DNA of 64,000 nucleotides from Burkholderiaceae bacterium DAT-1 (GCA_019084025.1 JAHRBI010000003.1:1-64000), one strand, 5' to 3'; counted from the stretch's first letter, positions 29,609 to 38,799 are shown. The notes: a model not told the origin generated them from the letters alone. Numbers and translations are program-made.

Positions 29609-30769
29609 ATGAAAAAGCAGACCTTCCCGTTTTTCGCCACGTGTCCGCGCGGGCTTGAACAGATTCTTGCCACCGAACTGGTGCACCTCAAGGCACAGGA
29701 TGTCACCGCCACCGATGGTGGCGTGGCCTTTAATGCCGACTGGCTGACCATGATGGCCGCCAACGTACACAGCCGCGTCGCCTCGCGCATTCTGTGGAAG
29801 CTGGCCGAACGTCCTTACCGCAACGAGGATGACGTCTATCAGCTGGTCCGCAGCGTGGAGTGGTACGAACTCTTTGATGTGAGCAAGACCATCAAGGTAT
29901 CGGTCACTGCCATCAAGAGTCCGCTCAAGAGCCTCGATTTCCTGACGCTGAAGATCAAGGATGCCGTGTGCGACCGCTTCCGCGCCAAACTGGGCGAACG
30001 CCCGAGCGTGGATACACGCGAGCCAGCCATGCGCATTCAGGCATTCCTGACCGACAGCATGGCCTCTGTCTATCTCGACACTTCCGGTGAGGCGCTGTTC
30101 AAGCGGGGCTACCGTGTGGCGTCGGGCGAAGCGCCGCTGCGCGAGAATCTGGCTGCCGGTATCCTCAAGCTTACCGGCTGGGATGGCGTCGAACCGCTGT
30201 TCGACCCCATGTGCGGTAGCGGCACCTTCCTGGTTGAAGCCGCGATGATCGCCCTGAACATTCCGCCGGGTCTGAACCGCTACTTTGCCTTCGAGCAGTT
30301 CAAGATGTTTGTCCCTGCAGCGCTGGATCGCGTACGCGAAGCAGCCAAGGCTGGCATGCAACCTCTGCGTCCGCTGCCGATTTTCGGCAATGATATTGAC
30401 CGCGCCGTACTGGAAACTGCCCGCGAGAATCTGGAAGCAGCCGGCCTCGCTGATTGCGTGGATATCTGGGTGGATGATGCGCTCACCTGCGAAGCCCCGA
30501 TGGATCATGGCGTGCTGGTGTGCAACCCGCCTTATGGTATCCGCCTGGACGAGCAGGAACATCTGGGCAAGCTCTACCCGGAAATCGGCCACGCCCTGAA
30601 ACAGCGGTTCTCCGGCTGGCGTGCGTACTATTTCACTGGTGATCTGAGACTGGCCAAGCTCATTCGCCTGTCAGCCAGCAAGCGCACCGTACTGTTCAAT
30701 GGCGCGCTGGAATGCCGCCTGTTTGAATTCAAGATGGTGGCAGGTAGCAACCGCAAGGCTGAGGAATAA
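29609..30769 (+). CDS. rlmL: 23S rRNA (guanine-N2) methyltransferase, RlmL-like (THUMP domain)
   Basis: A 386-residue SAM-dependent RNA methyltransferase. An N-terminal THUMP RNA-binding domain (about 50-155) is followed by a Rossmann domain with DPMCGSGTFLVEAAM and the catalytic NPPYGIRL motif typical of N2-guanine methylation. E. coli RlmL is fused to RlmK; here only the RlmL half is present, as is usual in betaproteobacteria. It starts 12 bp after mksB, so it may be in the same transcript. Confidence 0.9.
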   Translation: MKKQTFPFFATCPRGLEQILATELVHLKAQDVTATDGGVAFNADWLTMMAANVHSRVASRILWKLAERPYRNEDDVYQLVRSVEWYELFDVSKTIKVSVTAIKSPLKSLDFLTLKIKDAVCDRFRAKLGERPSVDTREPAMRIQAFLTDSMASVYLDTSGEALFKRGYRVASGEAPLRENLAAGILKLTGWDGVEPLFDPMCGSGTFLVEAAMIALNIPPGLNRYFAFEQFKMFVPAALDRVREAAKAGMQPLRPLPIFGNDIDRAVLETARENLEAAGLADCVDIWVDDALTCEAPMDHGVLVCNPPYGIRLDEQEHLGKLYPEIGHALKQRFSGWRAYYFTGDLRLAKLIRLSASKRTVLFNGALECRLFEFKMVAGSNRKAEE

Positions 30770-30787
30770 TTCCGCCATGCAGGTGAG

Positions 30788-31621
30788 TCACTTGTTCCAG
30801 TGTCTCACCTGCTCGCGTGCCGTGGCATCACCCAGATAGCGGGCGACTATACGCTCAAAGGTACCATCATCGCGCAGTGTTTCAAACGCATGCCGTAGCG
30901 TCTCCCGATCATCCGGATGAATCGTTTTCATATTCATGGCAATGCCAACATGAAATGTCCCTGCGTCAGGCATTGGCATTACACGTACGTAATTATTGAG
31001 CCCACGCCGATCTAATTCCCACTTGTACACATAGGCATTCCCCACGGTCGCATGAATGCGGTGCAAGACCATCATCTGAAACAGTGATTCTATCGACTGG
31101 ATGGTATGTACCTGCGCTGGCGGGATCGTCTTCAGCCAGTCATCCACCCACTCGCCGTAACTTGCCCCATTCAGTACACCTAAACGCAACCCTGCCCCCA
31201 GATGCGTCCCGCGAATCAACGAAGCATGTGAACGCAATACAATGAGCTCGGTACTGGTGCGCATTAGCGGAATAAAATGTATTTCCTTTTCCTGTTCGGG
31301 ATTTGACAGCGTGAAAGCCGGGCCCACCACAATCGATTGTCCGGCAAAGAAGCGTCTGGCGGCACGCGCCAGCGGCACTTTTTCCAAACGAAACTGGCAC
31401 CCGGTTCGCCGCGCCACCTCGCGATACGCATCCAGCAGAAATCCCGTTTCCCGACCAGATGCATCCTGATTGCTTGCGTATCCGAGTTCACCGTAAGCAA
31501 CGGGGTAGGGGTGATGGCAGGCGGCAATCCCCTGAGCGCACACTATAAGTATGCCAACGATACCCACAATTCGAGGACTGACTGCTCCACGGCCAAGCAC
31601 AACAGCTCCTACACCATTCAC
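30788..31621 (-). CDS. Periplasmic solute-binding protein, family 3 type
   Basis: A 277-residue exported protein whose mature part matches bacterial extracellular solute-binding proteins of family 3 (amino-acid/polar solute type): an N-terminal lobe with YGELGYASNQDASGRETGFLLDAYREVARRTG, and a C-terminal lobe with FHVGIAMNMKTIHPDDRETLRHAFETLRDDGTFERIVARYLG. A possible lipobox IAAC precedes the mature start, so it may be a lipoprotein. The start is a GTG at 31621; GTG 31600, with GGAG upstream, is an alternative. No permease or ATPase is adjacent, so it is an orphan, perhaps a sensor or a rarely used binding protein. Confidence 0.75.
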   Translation of the reverse strand: MNGVGAVVLGRGAVSPRIVGIVGILIVCAQGIAACHHPYPVAYGELGYASNQDASGRETGFLLDAYREVARRTGCQFRLEKVPLARAARRFFAGQSIVVGPAFTLSNPEQEKEIHFIPLMRTSTELIVLRSHASLIRGTHLGAGLRLGVLNGASYGEWVDDWLKTIPPAQVHTIQSIESLFQMMVLHRIHATVGNAYVYKWELDRRGLNNYVRVMPMPDAGTFHVGIAMNMKTIHPDDRETLRHAFETLRDDGTFERIVARYLGDATAREQVRHWNK

Positions 31622-31815
31622 ATCACTTTTTCTTTATAGGCCACTCACCAATACTAGCTTGGCACCTTACAGAAAATCATTCGTCACATCGCCCATGCCA
31701 TGAATCCACCGCTATACCAGCATCAAATCAAACTGATACAATACTTTGCTATTCCTGTGCTTGCTGATGGCTAGCACGTTCGGTATTTTTTCCAACACTA
31801 TTCAATTTCACTAAA

Positions 31816-33060
31816 ATGAAACTATCGAAAATTTCTTGGCTTGTCTCATTTGCTTGCGCTTGCCTCTCAGCCCTGTCTGCAGACTTTTCCGGCATTCCCA
31901 CTGCAACCAAACTGCAGGCCATTGATGTCAAATCTGCCGAATTGAATCGCACCGCTGAGTTTTCAGCATGGCGCAGCCATCTCGATGGCACGGACAAAAT
32001 TGGTGCGTTCATGTCTGGGATGTTCTGCACTAATTCTCGCGATATCTATTTCACAAAAGATACAAGCGACTGGGTCAAAGCAGATTTACAAAGACTCTTT
32101 AAGGAGGAAGCCATCAAGCATGGCTATCCGAGAACCATCGCATCGCAATCTGCATTTGATGAAAAGCTCGGCAGCGAGGCCACCTTTAAAGTTGGCGCAA
32201 CCCTAATAGACTTTAAGTATAAAGCCTGCGGCGAGACAAAGGATCTGCGTGGAAAGTCTTATATGAAGGTAAAATGGGAGTTGTATTCCCCCCTTCTGCA
32301 ATCAGTCGTCTACAGCAATACAGTAGAATCATCATTCTCAAATGAAACAGGCTCATCCCTAAATATTGATGACTTCTTCGACCCATTATTGCGAGGCAAC
32401 ATCGACAACCTCTTCGCCGATGCAGCCTATGTGGAAACATTCAAGACTGGCGGAAAAAGTAAAATTGAGAAACTACCACCACTCCGAATTGCAGGCGGAA
32501 TAAAAGAGACCATTCTGCCACAATTTTTTTCCAAGCAACTTCTGCCGGGCGTAGTGACAATTGAGAGTAGCATTGGAAGTGGATCAGGATTCTTTATCGG
32601 TAAAGACGGTTACTTGCTAACTAATCAGCATGTGGTTGGAGGGGCTAGGTACGTCAAAATCAAGCTTGCCGATGGCAGATCGATTGTGGGTGAGGTTCAG
32701 AGAATGAACTCTCAGAGAGACATTGCCCTGATCAAAGCAGAATACTCAGCCGAACATACGCTCTCATTGAGCAAGGCCAAAGGAACAGTGGGCAGTGCCG
32801 TTTACGCCGTTGGGTCTCCGCTTAGTCAGGAGCTGGCAGGTACGGTAACACAGGGCGTCCTGAGTGCTTACCGTACCATTGAGGGAACCACATATATTCA
32901 AAGCGATGTTTCAATCAAACCCGGCAATAGCGGTGGCCCCCTTGTTAACAATGAAGGACAGGTCATCGGCGTCGCAGCACTAGGCATGACAACGGGTGGC
33001 ATTGCCATGTTCATTCCGATTAGCGAAGCGATTGAACAGCTCTCTATCGTTCTCGACTAA
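31816..33060 (+). CDS. Secreted trypsin-like serine protease with novel N-terminal domain
   Basis: A 414-residue exported protein: signal peptide of about 22 residues (MKLSKISWLVSFACACLSALSA), an N-terminal domain of about 200 residues with two Cys (C71 and C138), then an S1-type protease domain from about 235. The triad is intact: His272 (TNQHVV), Asp302 (QRDIALIK) and Ser372 (KPGNSGGPL), the DegP/HtrA style, but no PDZ domain follows. The N-terminal domain recurs as the whole of the next gene. Base composition is clearly more AT-rich than the neighbours, suggesting recent transfer. Targets are unknown. Confidence 0.85.
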   Translation: MKLSKISWLVSFACACLSALSADFSGIPTATKLQAIDVKSAELNRTAEFSAWRSHLDGTDKIGAFMSGMFCTNSRDIYFTKDTSDWVKADLQRLFKEEAIKHGYPRTIASQSAFDEKLGSEATFKVGATLIDFKYKACGETKDLRGKSYMKVKWELYSPLLQSVVYSNTVESSFSNETGSSLNIDDFFDPLLRGNIDNLFADAAYVETFKTGGKSKIEKLPPLRIAGGIKETILPQFFSKQLLPGVVTIESSIGSGSGFFIGKDGYLLTNQHVVGGARYVKIKLADGRSIVGEVQRMNSQRDIALIKAEYSAEHTLSLSKAKGTVGSAVYAVGSPLSQELAGTVTQGVLSAYRTIEGTTYIQSDVSIKPGNSGGPLVNNEGQVIGVAALGMTTGGIAMFIPISEAIEQLSIVLD

Positions 33061-33120
33061 TTCCATTTTAAAGAGTGGAGGGGAACACCCCCTCTACCCT
33101 ATTCATACCAGCCTGACATC

Positions 33121-33795
33121 ATGATGAAAATTTTAATTCTAATTTGCATGCTTTTAACCACAACGAGTCTGACATACGCGGGAACACTTGAAATACCAAT
33201 CATCCCGCCAAAGCAGCCGTTAAATATCCAATCCAGACTCCCAAACACCAAACTAACCACAAATATTATTTCACTGAAAATAGACTTACCGGAAGGTGCA
33301 CTCACAGGCGCAATGGCTGATCGCTTTTGTGATCATGGTCAGGCCATATTCCACAACCCAGAAGAGCCTGAATTTTCCACCAAACAATTCAATCGACCGC
33401 TGACCCAAAAGTCGGCCTCACTTGGCTATTCGACATACAGTCCTGACACCTCTATTTTCGAGCACAAAATCGGAACGGATGCTGACATTTCAATTGCAAT
33501 CAGCATCACCGATTTTAAATTTAAAACCTGCATTACCGATTATTTCAATGGGTCTTTTAAGATTTACGGAAAAGCCTATATTGCAGGCAATATTGAAGCA
33601 AAGCTAGCCCAAACACAGGAAATCATTTACAAACAGTTTGTCGACAATTCAGTGAATGCTGAAAAAGGGTCCGCAATGGATTTAGTCGACTTTATGACAT
33701 CTATCTCGGACGCGCTTGTTGACGCAATTCTTGCAGACCCCAAATATGTTGATGCATACTTGAAGGCACATGATCCAGCGCCCCAGATCAAATGA
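33121..33795 (+). CDS. Secreted protein with same domain as the upstream protease
   Basis: A 224-residue exported protein (signal peptide to about residue 20). Its C-terminal 130 residues resemble the N-terminal domain of the protease at 31816: FEHKIGTDADISIAISITD against FDEKLGSEATFKVGATLID, then DFKFKTC against DFKYKAC, and YVDAYLK against YVETFK, with the first Cys (RFC against MFC) also conserved. It is AT-rich and follows the protease by 60 bp, and its stop overlaps the DUF962 start (ATGA). No protease residues. Likely a paralogue, partner or inhibitor of the protease; function unknown. Confidence 0.7.
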   Translation: MMKILILICMLLTTTSLTYAGTLEIPIIPPKQPLNIQSRLPNTKLTTNIISLKIDLPEGALTGAMADRFCDHGQAIFHNPEEPEFSTKQFNRPLTQKSASLGYSTYSPDTSIFEHKIGTDADISIAISITDFKFKTCITDYFNGSFKIYGKAYIAGNIEAKLAQTQEIIYKQFVDNSVNAEKGSAMDLVDFMTSISDALVDAILADPKYVDAYLKAHDPAPQIK

Positions 33796-34094
33796 AGATC
33801 TTCAACCGCTTTTCCGACTTCCTTCCCTACTACCTGGCCGAACATCGCAACCGTACCTGTCGGCGCCTGCACTTTATCGGCAGCACATTGGTATTGGTGT
33901 GCCTGGCCACCGCAATCCTTCGCCAGGAAGCCATCTGGCTAGCAGGCATGCCGGTAGCAGGATATGGATTTGCCTGGATCGGCCATTTCGGATTCGAGAA
34001 AAATCGACCTGCGACCTTCACCTATCCTCTTTATAGCTTGATGGGCGACTGGGTGATGTATGCCATGATGCTGACCGGACGCATCCCGTTCTGA
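33792..34094 (+). CDS. DUF962 / Mpo1-like membrane protein
   Basis: A 100-residue small membrane protein of the DUF962 family, related to yeast Mpo1, an iron-dependent 2-hydroxy fatty-acid dioxygenase. Seen are HFIGSTLVLVCLATAI (first membrane segment), the signature GHFGFEKNRPATFTYPLYSLMGDW and a C-terminal segment. The HxxG and GHF histidines that bind metal in Mpo1 are present. It overlaps the preceding gene by 4 bp, which suggests cotranscription, though function is probably housekeeping lipid metabolism. Confidence 0.85.
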   Translation: MKIFNRFSDFLPYYLAEHRNRTCRRLHFIGSTLVLVCLATAILRQEAIWLAGMPVAGYGFAWIGHFGFEKNRPATFTYPLYSLMGDWVMYAMMLTGRIPF

Positions 34095-34168
34095 CGCATT
34101 TCACCCTTTAAATCTGTCGCAATGCCCGCATGTAAGGGTTTCCACCGATCTATCCTTTGGAGATACGC

Positions 34169-34774
34169 ATGAAACTGTACTTCTCGCCGGGTGCCTGCTC
34201 ACTGGCTGTCCATATTGCCCTGCACGAAGCAGGCCTGAAAGCAGACGCCGTCAAGGTCGATCTGCGCAGCCATACACTGGCGGATGGTACAAACTACTAC
34301 GACATTTCGCCGCGTGGTTACGTGCCATTGCTGGAGCTGGATGATGGCAGCCGCCACTCCGAAGCATCTGCTTTGCTGCAATACGTAGCAGATCAAGTGC
34401 CAGAGGCCGGTCTGATTGGCGAGGTACGCAGCCTTCGCCGTCTCGAAGTGACCAAATGGGTAGGATTTATCAGCACAGAGTTGCACAAGACCTTCGGGCC
34501 GCTATGGAATCCGGCGACGCTTGACGCCGTGCGCGCCCAAACCCTGGATCGTCTGGCAACCCGACTGAAGGATGTCAATGCACACCTGGCGACGACAAGC
34601 TATCTGGCAGGTGACTACAGTATTGCGGATGCCTACGCATTTACAGTGATCAACTGGGCGAATTTCCTGTCGATTCCGCTGGCAGATTACCCGCATATTC
34701 AGGACTATATGGCGCGCATCGCTGCTCGCCCAGCCGTACAGGCGGCGCTGGCAGCAGAAGGCCTGAACAAGTAA
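34169..34774 (+). CDS. Glutathione S-transferase (beta-class type)
   Basis: A 201-residue GST with the N-terminal thioredoxin-like domain MKLYFSPGACSLAVHIALHEAG, in which Cys10 is the beta-class catalytic cysteine, and the SEASALLQYVADQ glutathione-binding region; the C-terminal all-helical domain ends SIADAYAFTVINW. TTGGAGA precedes ATG 34169 (start at 34157 rejected). Resembles GstA/Gst of betaproteobacteria, used in detoxification and redox. Confidence 0.9.
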   Translation: MKLYFSPGACSLAVHIALHEAGLKADAVKVDLRSHTLADGTNYYDISPRGYVPLLELDDGSRHSEASALLQYVADQVPEAGLIGEVRSLRRLEVTKWVGFISTELHKTFGPLWNPATLDAVRAQTLDRLATRLKDVNAHLATTSYLAGDYSIADAYAFTVINWANFLSIPLADYPHIQDYMARIAARPAVQAALAAEGLNK

Positions 34775-34805
34775 GGTTGATGCTCCCTATCGGTTGAAAA
34801 ATCAG

Positions 34806-34836
34806 GGCCTGCATCATTCGATGCAGGCCTTGTTTT
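34806..34836 (+). terminator. Terminator after the GST gene
   Basis: GGCCTGCATC (34806-34815), loop ATTC, GATGCAGGCC (34820-34829), then TTGTTTT. It lies between the convergent GST and GH12 genes. Confidence 0.88.
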
Positions 34837-34858
34837 ATGTGTCAGCACGCATCTCGCA

Positions 34859-35719
34859 TTACTTGATGTTGACTGCAAATTGATTAATTGTCATTTGACC
34901 AAAGCCACCATCCTGCGTTGCAATTTCGGCCCCCAGGCTGACCATAGACAGATAATTTGCCGGATCAATCAGACCGCGCTGGACACAATAGTCGATCATG
35001 GCTTTTAGATCGATCGTTCCTGCGTACACCGGAATCTGGTGCGGAGCAAATACGATAAAAGCTCTGGGCGACGAGGGTGGCGTAGTTTGTGCCTGGAATG
35101 TGGTGCTGGCATACACGTCGAACAGCATATTGCCAATCGTGACTTGGCCGACCGATGGCCACCAGGCAGGGTTCATGTTTTTGTAGTCAAGCCAGACCAT
35201 GATTTCCGACTTGATGACATTGTTTTCCGTATCTGAAGCATGCGTTGTAAAAAATAAATCGTAGGCCAAATCGTACGATCCAGTCGAAGTCAGATTAACT
35301 TCTGCGCTAGCTGTTAACCCTTTGAGCTGACTGACCTGCAGAGGCAGTTTACTCGTGGAAGATGCATGCCCATGCCAATTCGGATTCAATCCATACATTA
35401 CATTCGGGTAGGCAAATATTCCGGCGGCTTTTGGATTGGTGGGCCAATTCCAATTAAATGAATATTGATATCTATTTTGCGGCGTGACAGAACGGATGAC
35501 ACATTGGCTATAGGTCTGGCCGGGCAATAGATTCGATAATCCCCAAGCATCATTATTGTAACTCAGTTCGCCATCTACAAACTCGCCAAAGGGATCGCAA
35601 TTTGTAGCAGAAGTCAGCGCAGGAGTTGGCTGGGGATTGGTCGCGGAGGTACTCCCTCCCTTCCCTACACATCCCGCCAGCGCGCCCATCATGAGTAGCA
35701 GACCGATTGAACGCTTCAT
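34859..35719 (-). CDS. GH12-like glycoside hydrolase lipoprotein
   Basis: A 286-residue lipoprotein (lipobox LAGC, Cys17) followed by a Ser/Thr/Pro-rich linker and a domain matching glycoside hydrolase family 12 (endoglucanase/xyloglucanase). Seen are NNDAWGLSN, AGIFAYPNVMYGLNP, the nucleophile region SEIMVWLDY (Glu172) and the acid/base region SLGAEIATQDGG (Glu265). GGGAGA precedes the ATG. AT-richer than most neighbours. Lipid-anchored GH12 enzymes are uncommon; the substrate (cellulose, xyloglucan or mixed-linkage glucan) is not shown. Confidence 0.78.
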   Translation of the reverse strand: MKRSIGLLLMMGALAGCVGKGGSTSATNPQPTPALTSATNCDPFGEFVDGELSYNNDAWGLSNLLPGQTYSQCVIRSVTPQNRYQYSFNWNWPTNPKAAGIFAYPNVMYGLNPNWHGHASSTSKLPLQVSQLKGLTASAEVNLTSTGSYDLAYDLFFTTHASDTENNVIKSEIMVWLDYKNMNPAWWPSVGQVTIGNMLFDVYASTTFQAQTTPPSSPRAFIVFAPHQIPVYAGTIDLKAMIDYCVQRGLIDPANYLSMVSLGAEIATQDGGFGQMTINQFAVNIK

Positions 35720-36043
35720 TTTCTCTCCCGCTTATATTAGCTATTTTAAAATTAGTAAAAGGCTGTATTCAAACATACAAACCTTTTTCAAAAATACGTT
35801 TCACCGTGGTGATATTCGCCGCTCCGAATACTGCCCGCATTAAATAAATCGGGTCAAGTCATTTTCAGTAACATACCCAGACATCAACATGCATGGCTTA
35901 CATAAACATCGGAATGACGGTATACCCACCCCGGCAAACGATTATTAATTTGAATAAAAGTACAATTTAAATATTTCCGATCACACGCATCCACATCAGC
36001 TATGCCGATGCATGATTCCAACTGCATTCCACACTGAGAGGCA
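35720..36043. other. AT-rich intergenic region
   Basis: This gap of about 325 bp precedes the GH12 gene on the minus strand. A weak promoter for it may be TTGACC (35852-35857) with CAGTAT (35828-35833) at 18-bp spacing. The rest is AT-rich with no open frame or hairpin of note until the gshA terminator. Confidence 0.4.
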
Positions 36044-36073
36044 TAAAAAAACACCAGCGGGTCGGCTGGTGTT
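36044..36073 (-). terminator. Terminator of gshA
   Basis: On the minus strand AACACCAGC pairs with GCTGGTGTT (arms 36065-36073 and 36050-36058) around a 6-nt loop, followed by a T run (36044-36050). Confidence 0.88.
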
Positions 36074-36095
36074 ATGGGTATCGCCAGCGTTGAAA

Positions 36096-37397
36096 TCAGG
36101 CTGGCACGATGATTCCCTGATCCGCCGGCATCGTCGCCGAAATCTCGCGAGATCCGGCCAGCAGCGCCAGCCGCGCCACCACACCATAGGCATAGAAGCG
36201 ATTCGGTGCACAATCGGGCGTCGCATTGCAATCGGGCACAGTACAGGGGGTCTCGAAGGCCAGCGGCTTGAAGACTGCGCCGGGCGCATTCAGGTTTTCG
36301 TGGATACCACGCTCGGTATGGACGCGGTAGAAACCGCCCACCACAAAGCGATCCATCATGTAGACCACTGGCTCGGCCACAGAATCTTCGATCGTCTCGA
36401 CGGTGACCACGCCTTCCTGCACGATCACATCGCTGACTTCCACGCCTTCCTTGATGACGGCCATCTTGTTACGCTGCTTGCGGTTCAAGCCGATCACTTC
36501 TTCCGGCGAGCGCACGCTCATCACACCCATGCCATAGGTACCGGCGTTGGCCTTAACGATGGCGAATGGCTCGGCATCAATGCCTTCATCCTTGTACTTG
36601 ATGCGGGTCATGTTGAGGATGCGCTCGACTTCTGCCGCCAGACGCTCTTCGCCTTCGCGTGACTGGAAGTCCAGCTGGTCGACATGACCAAAGTAGGGAT
36701 TGATGTACCACGGATCGATCCCGATCAGGCGCGCAAAATCGGCGGCAACGGTATCGTATTCCTTGAAATGGTTGGTTTTGCGGCGCATGAACCAGCCCGC
36801 ATGCAGGGGCGGCAGCAAATATTGCTCGATGCCTTTCAGGATGTCCGGAATGCCAGCCGACAAATCATTGTTCAGCAGCACGACGCACGGATTAAAGCCC
36901 GCCACCCCCACGCGATTGCCATTGCGCACCACCGGTTCCAGCGTCAGGCTGGCGCCATTGGGCAGTTCCAGCGTCGTGGGTTCGGTGATTTCGGGATTCA
37001 GCGAGCCGATTCGCACCACCAGCCCGGCCAGACCCAGAATGCGCTGCAGCGCCGCCACATTGGTCAGATAAAACTGGTTGCGGGTATGGTTTTCCGGAAT
37101 CAGCAGCACGCGGCGCGCATCCGGACAGACCTTTTCCAGCGCGGACTGGACTGCATGCACACACAGAGGCGTGAAATCGGGATTCAGGTTATTGAAGCCG
37201 CCCGGGAACAGATTCATATCAACCGGTGCCAGCTTGAAGCCCGCGTTACGCAAGTCAACCGAGCCATAAAAGGGCGGGGCATCCTCCAGCCATTGCGAAC
37301 GGAACCACGCTTCGATCTCGCATTGGGATGCAAGAATCTTGCGTTCAAGGTCCAGCAGCGGGCCTGTCAGTGCTGTGGAAAGGTGAGGCACGGTCAT
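36096..37397 (-). CDS. gshA: Glutamate--cysteine ligase, proteobacterial (ferrooxidans) type
   Basis: A 433-residue enzyme making gamma-glutamylcysteine, the first step of glutathione synthesis. It matches the GshA type found in many betaproteobacteria rather than the E. coli type: VDLRNAGFKLAPVDMNLFPGGFNNL, KTNHFKEYDTVAADFA, IVKANAGTYGMGVMSV and FYRVHTERGIHENLNAPGA. AAGGG precedes the ATG. Terminates at 36044-36073. gshB is not in the window. Confidence 0.93.
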   Translation of the reverse strand: MTVPHLSTALTGPLLDLERKILASQCEIEAWFRSQWLEDAPPFYGSVDLRNAGFKLAPVDMNLFPGGFNNLNPDFTPLCVHAVQSALEKVCPDARRVLLIPENHTRNQFYLTNVAALQRILGLAGLVVRIGSLNPEITEPTTLELPNGASLTLEPVVRNGNRVGVAGFNPCVVLLNNDLSAGIPDILKGIEQYLLPPLHAGWFMRRKTNHFKEYDTVAADFARLIGIDPWYINPYFGHVDQLDFQSREGEERLAAEVERILNMTRIKYKDEGIDAEPFAIVKANAGTYGMGVMSVRSPEEVIGLNRKQRNKMAVIKEGVEVSDVIVQEGVVTVETIEDSVAEPVVYMMDRFVVGGFYRVHTERGIHENLNAPGAVFKPLAFETPCTVPDCNATPDCAPNRFYAYGVVARLALLAGSREISATMPADQGIIVPA

Positions 37398-37586
37398 GGC
37401 GATACCCTTTATTGGTTGGGTGCAAACAGCATAAACCAGTTCGCACCAGAAAACAGAGACGCTTTATCGGCCCACTGATCAAGCGTTCCGGGCGTCCAAT
37501 CAAACTTATGTTAGGGCATTGTGCCCGGATTCAAGGGTACACTGGCAAGACTGACACAATATGAACATGCGCCGGACGCGACTTCC

Positions 37587-38438
37587 ATGCAACATCACAC
37601 ACTTCAATCCCTGATTGACCTTGGCCGCCAGCAGCTCGGCCTGCCCGCGCTGGAAGTGCGGATGCTGGTCGAACACGCAACCGGCTGCACACGGCTACAG
37701 CAAATCGCCCATCCAGAGATGCGGGTCGATGCTGAGCGCGCCAGCGCCTGCCGCGATGTACTGACCCGCCGTCATGCAGGTGAACCTGTGGCCTATCTGG
37801 TGGGTGAGCGCGAGTTCTTCGGGCGGTCTTTCAGGGTCACGCCTGCGGTACTGATTCCACGTCCCGATACAGAATTGCTGATCGAACTGGCACTCGCACG
37901 CCTGCCGCAATCGGCACGGGTGATTGATCTCGGTACCGGCTCCGGCATCATTCCGGTGACGCTGAAGCTAGAGCGACCTGATCTGGATGTATCGGCCATC
38001 GATCTCAGCCCGGATGCACTTGAGGTTGCGCGCAGCAATGCCGATCGATTGAACGCATCCATCCGCTTTCTGCAGGGCAGCTGGTATACACCACTGGACG
38101 CAGGCGAGCAATTTGCCATGATCGTGTCCAATCCCCCCTATATTGCCAATGAGGATCGTCACCTGAGCGAAGGCGATCTGCGCTTCGAGCCTGCAATGGC
38201 CTTAACCGATTTTTCGGATGGACTGAGCCATATCCGCGAGATTGTGGCAGGCGCCCGCTCCCGGCTGCAGGCTGATGGCTGGCTGCTGATGGAGCATGGT
38301 TTCGATCAGGGCGAAGCGTGCCGCGCGATTCTAAACGCGCACGGTTTTAACGATGTGGCGACCTGGACTGACCTGGCAGGATTGGATCGAGTGACTGGCG
38401 GCCACTCTCCACGATTCCTCCATAATCCCCGGCCATGA
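37587..38438 (+). CDS. prmC: Release factor glutamine N5-methyltransferase
   Basis: About 283 residues; methylates the GGQ glutamine of RF1 and RF2. The N-terminal helical domain is followed by a Rossmann domain with DLGTGSGIIPVTLKLE and the catalytic NPPYI motif; FFGRSFRVTPAVLIPRPDTE is the family mark. ATG 37587 fits the family start; the open frame continues upstream but lacks a start with a ribosome site. prfA is not adjacent. Confidence 0.94.
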   Translation: MQHHTLQSLIDLGRQQLGLPALEVRMLVEHATGCTRLQQIAHPEMRVDAERASACRDVLTRRHAGEPVAYLVGEREFFGRSFRVTPAVLIPRPDTELLIELALARLPQSARVIDLGTGSGIIPVTLKLERPDLDVSAIDLSPDALEVARSNADRLNASIRFLQGSWYTPLDAGEQFAMIVSNPPYIANEDRHLSEGDLRFEPAMALTDFSDGLSHIREIVAGARSRLQADGWLLMEHGFDQGEACRAILNAHGFNDVATWTDLAGLDRVTGGHSPRFLHNPRP

Positions 38439-38475
38439 TGAACCCTGTCGCAACCAACAACGCAAGGAGTTCTCC

Positions 38476-38790
38476 ATGAAAACCCGATTCACCGTACTTG
38501 CCGTTTTGATGAGTGCAGGGGTACTGGCCTGTGCCGGAGACAACATGCCGCCTCCGCCCGGTGATCACGATCAGCCGCCACATCACCATGCACGCCGTGA
38601 ACCACCACCAGAGGCCTTTACCGCTTGCGAAGGCAAGCAGGCGGGCGATAAAGTCACCGTCAAGACACCGCGTGGCGATACGCTGCAGGCTAGCTGCCGC
38701 AAACACGGCGACAGCAAGCTGTTTGCCATGCCAGATCGCCCGCCGCGTGAGGGGGGACGTCCCGATGGTCCACCCCCCAAGCAGGACTAA
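38476..38790 (+). CDS. Small secreted Pro/His-rich protein
   Basis: A 104-residue exported protein (signal peptide or lipoprotein signal, VLACAG). The mature part opens with MPPPPGDHDQPPHHHARREPPPEAF, rich in His, Asp and Pro, and then carries the conserved two-Cys segment ACEGKQAGDKVTVKTPRG...SCRKHG, ending with another Pro-rich tail. His and Cys clusters suggest metal (Cu/Zn/Ni) or redox sensing. It sits 10 bp before the kinase gene of a two-component system. Family name not known to me; role inferred from composition and position. Confidence 0.75.
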   Translation: MKTRFTVLAVLMSAGVLACAGDNMPPPPGDHDQPPHHHARREPPPEAFTACEGKQAGDKVTVKTPRGDTLQASCRKHGDSKLFAMPDRPPREGGRPDGPPPKQD

Positions 38791-38799
38791 GTTTACGGC

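Noticed and set aside
29597-30769. Gene after mksB as possible JetD nuclease
   Set aside because: It has THUMP and NPPY methyltransferase motifs, so it is rlmL.
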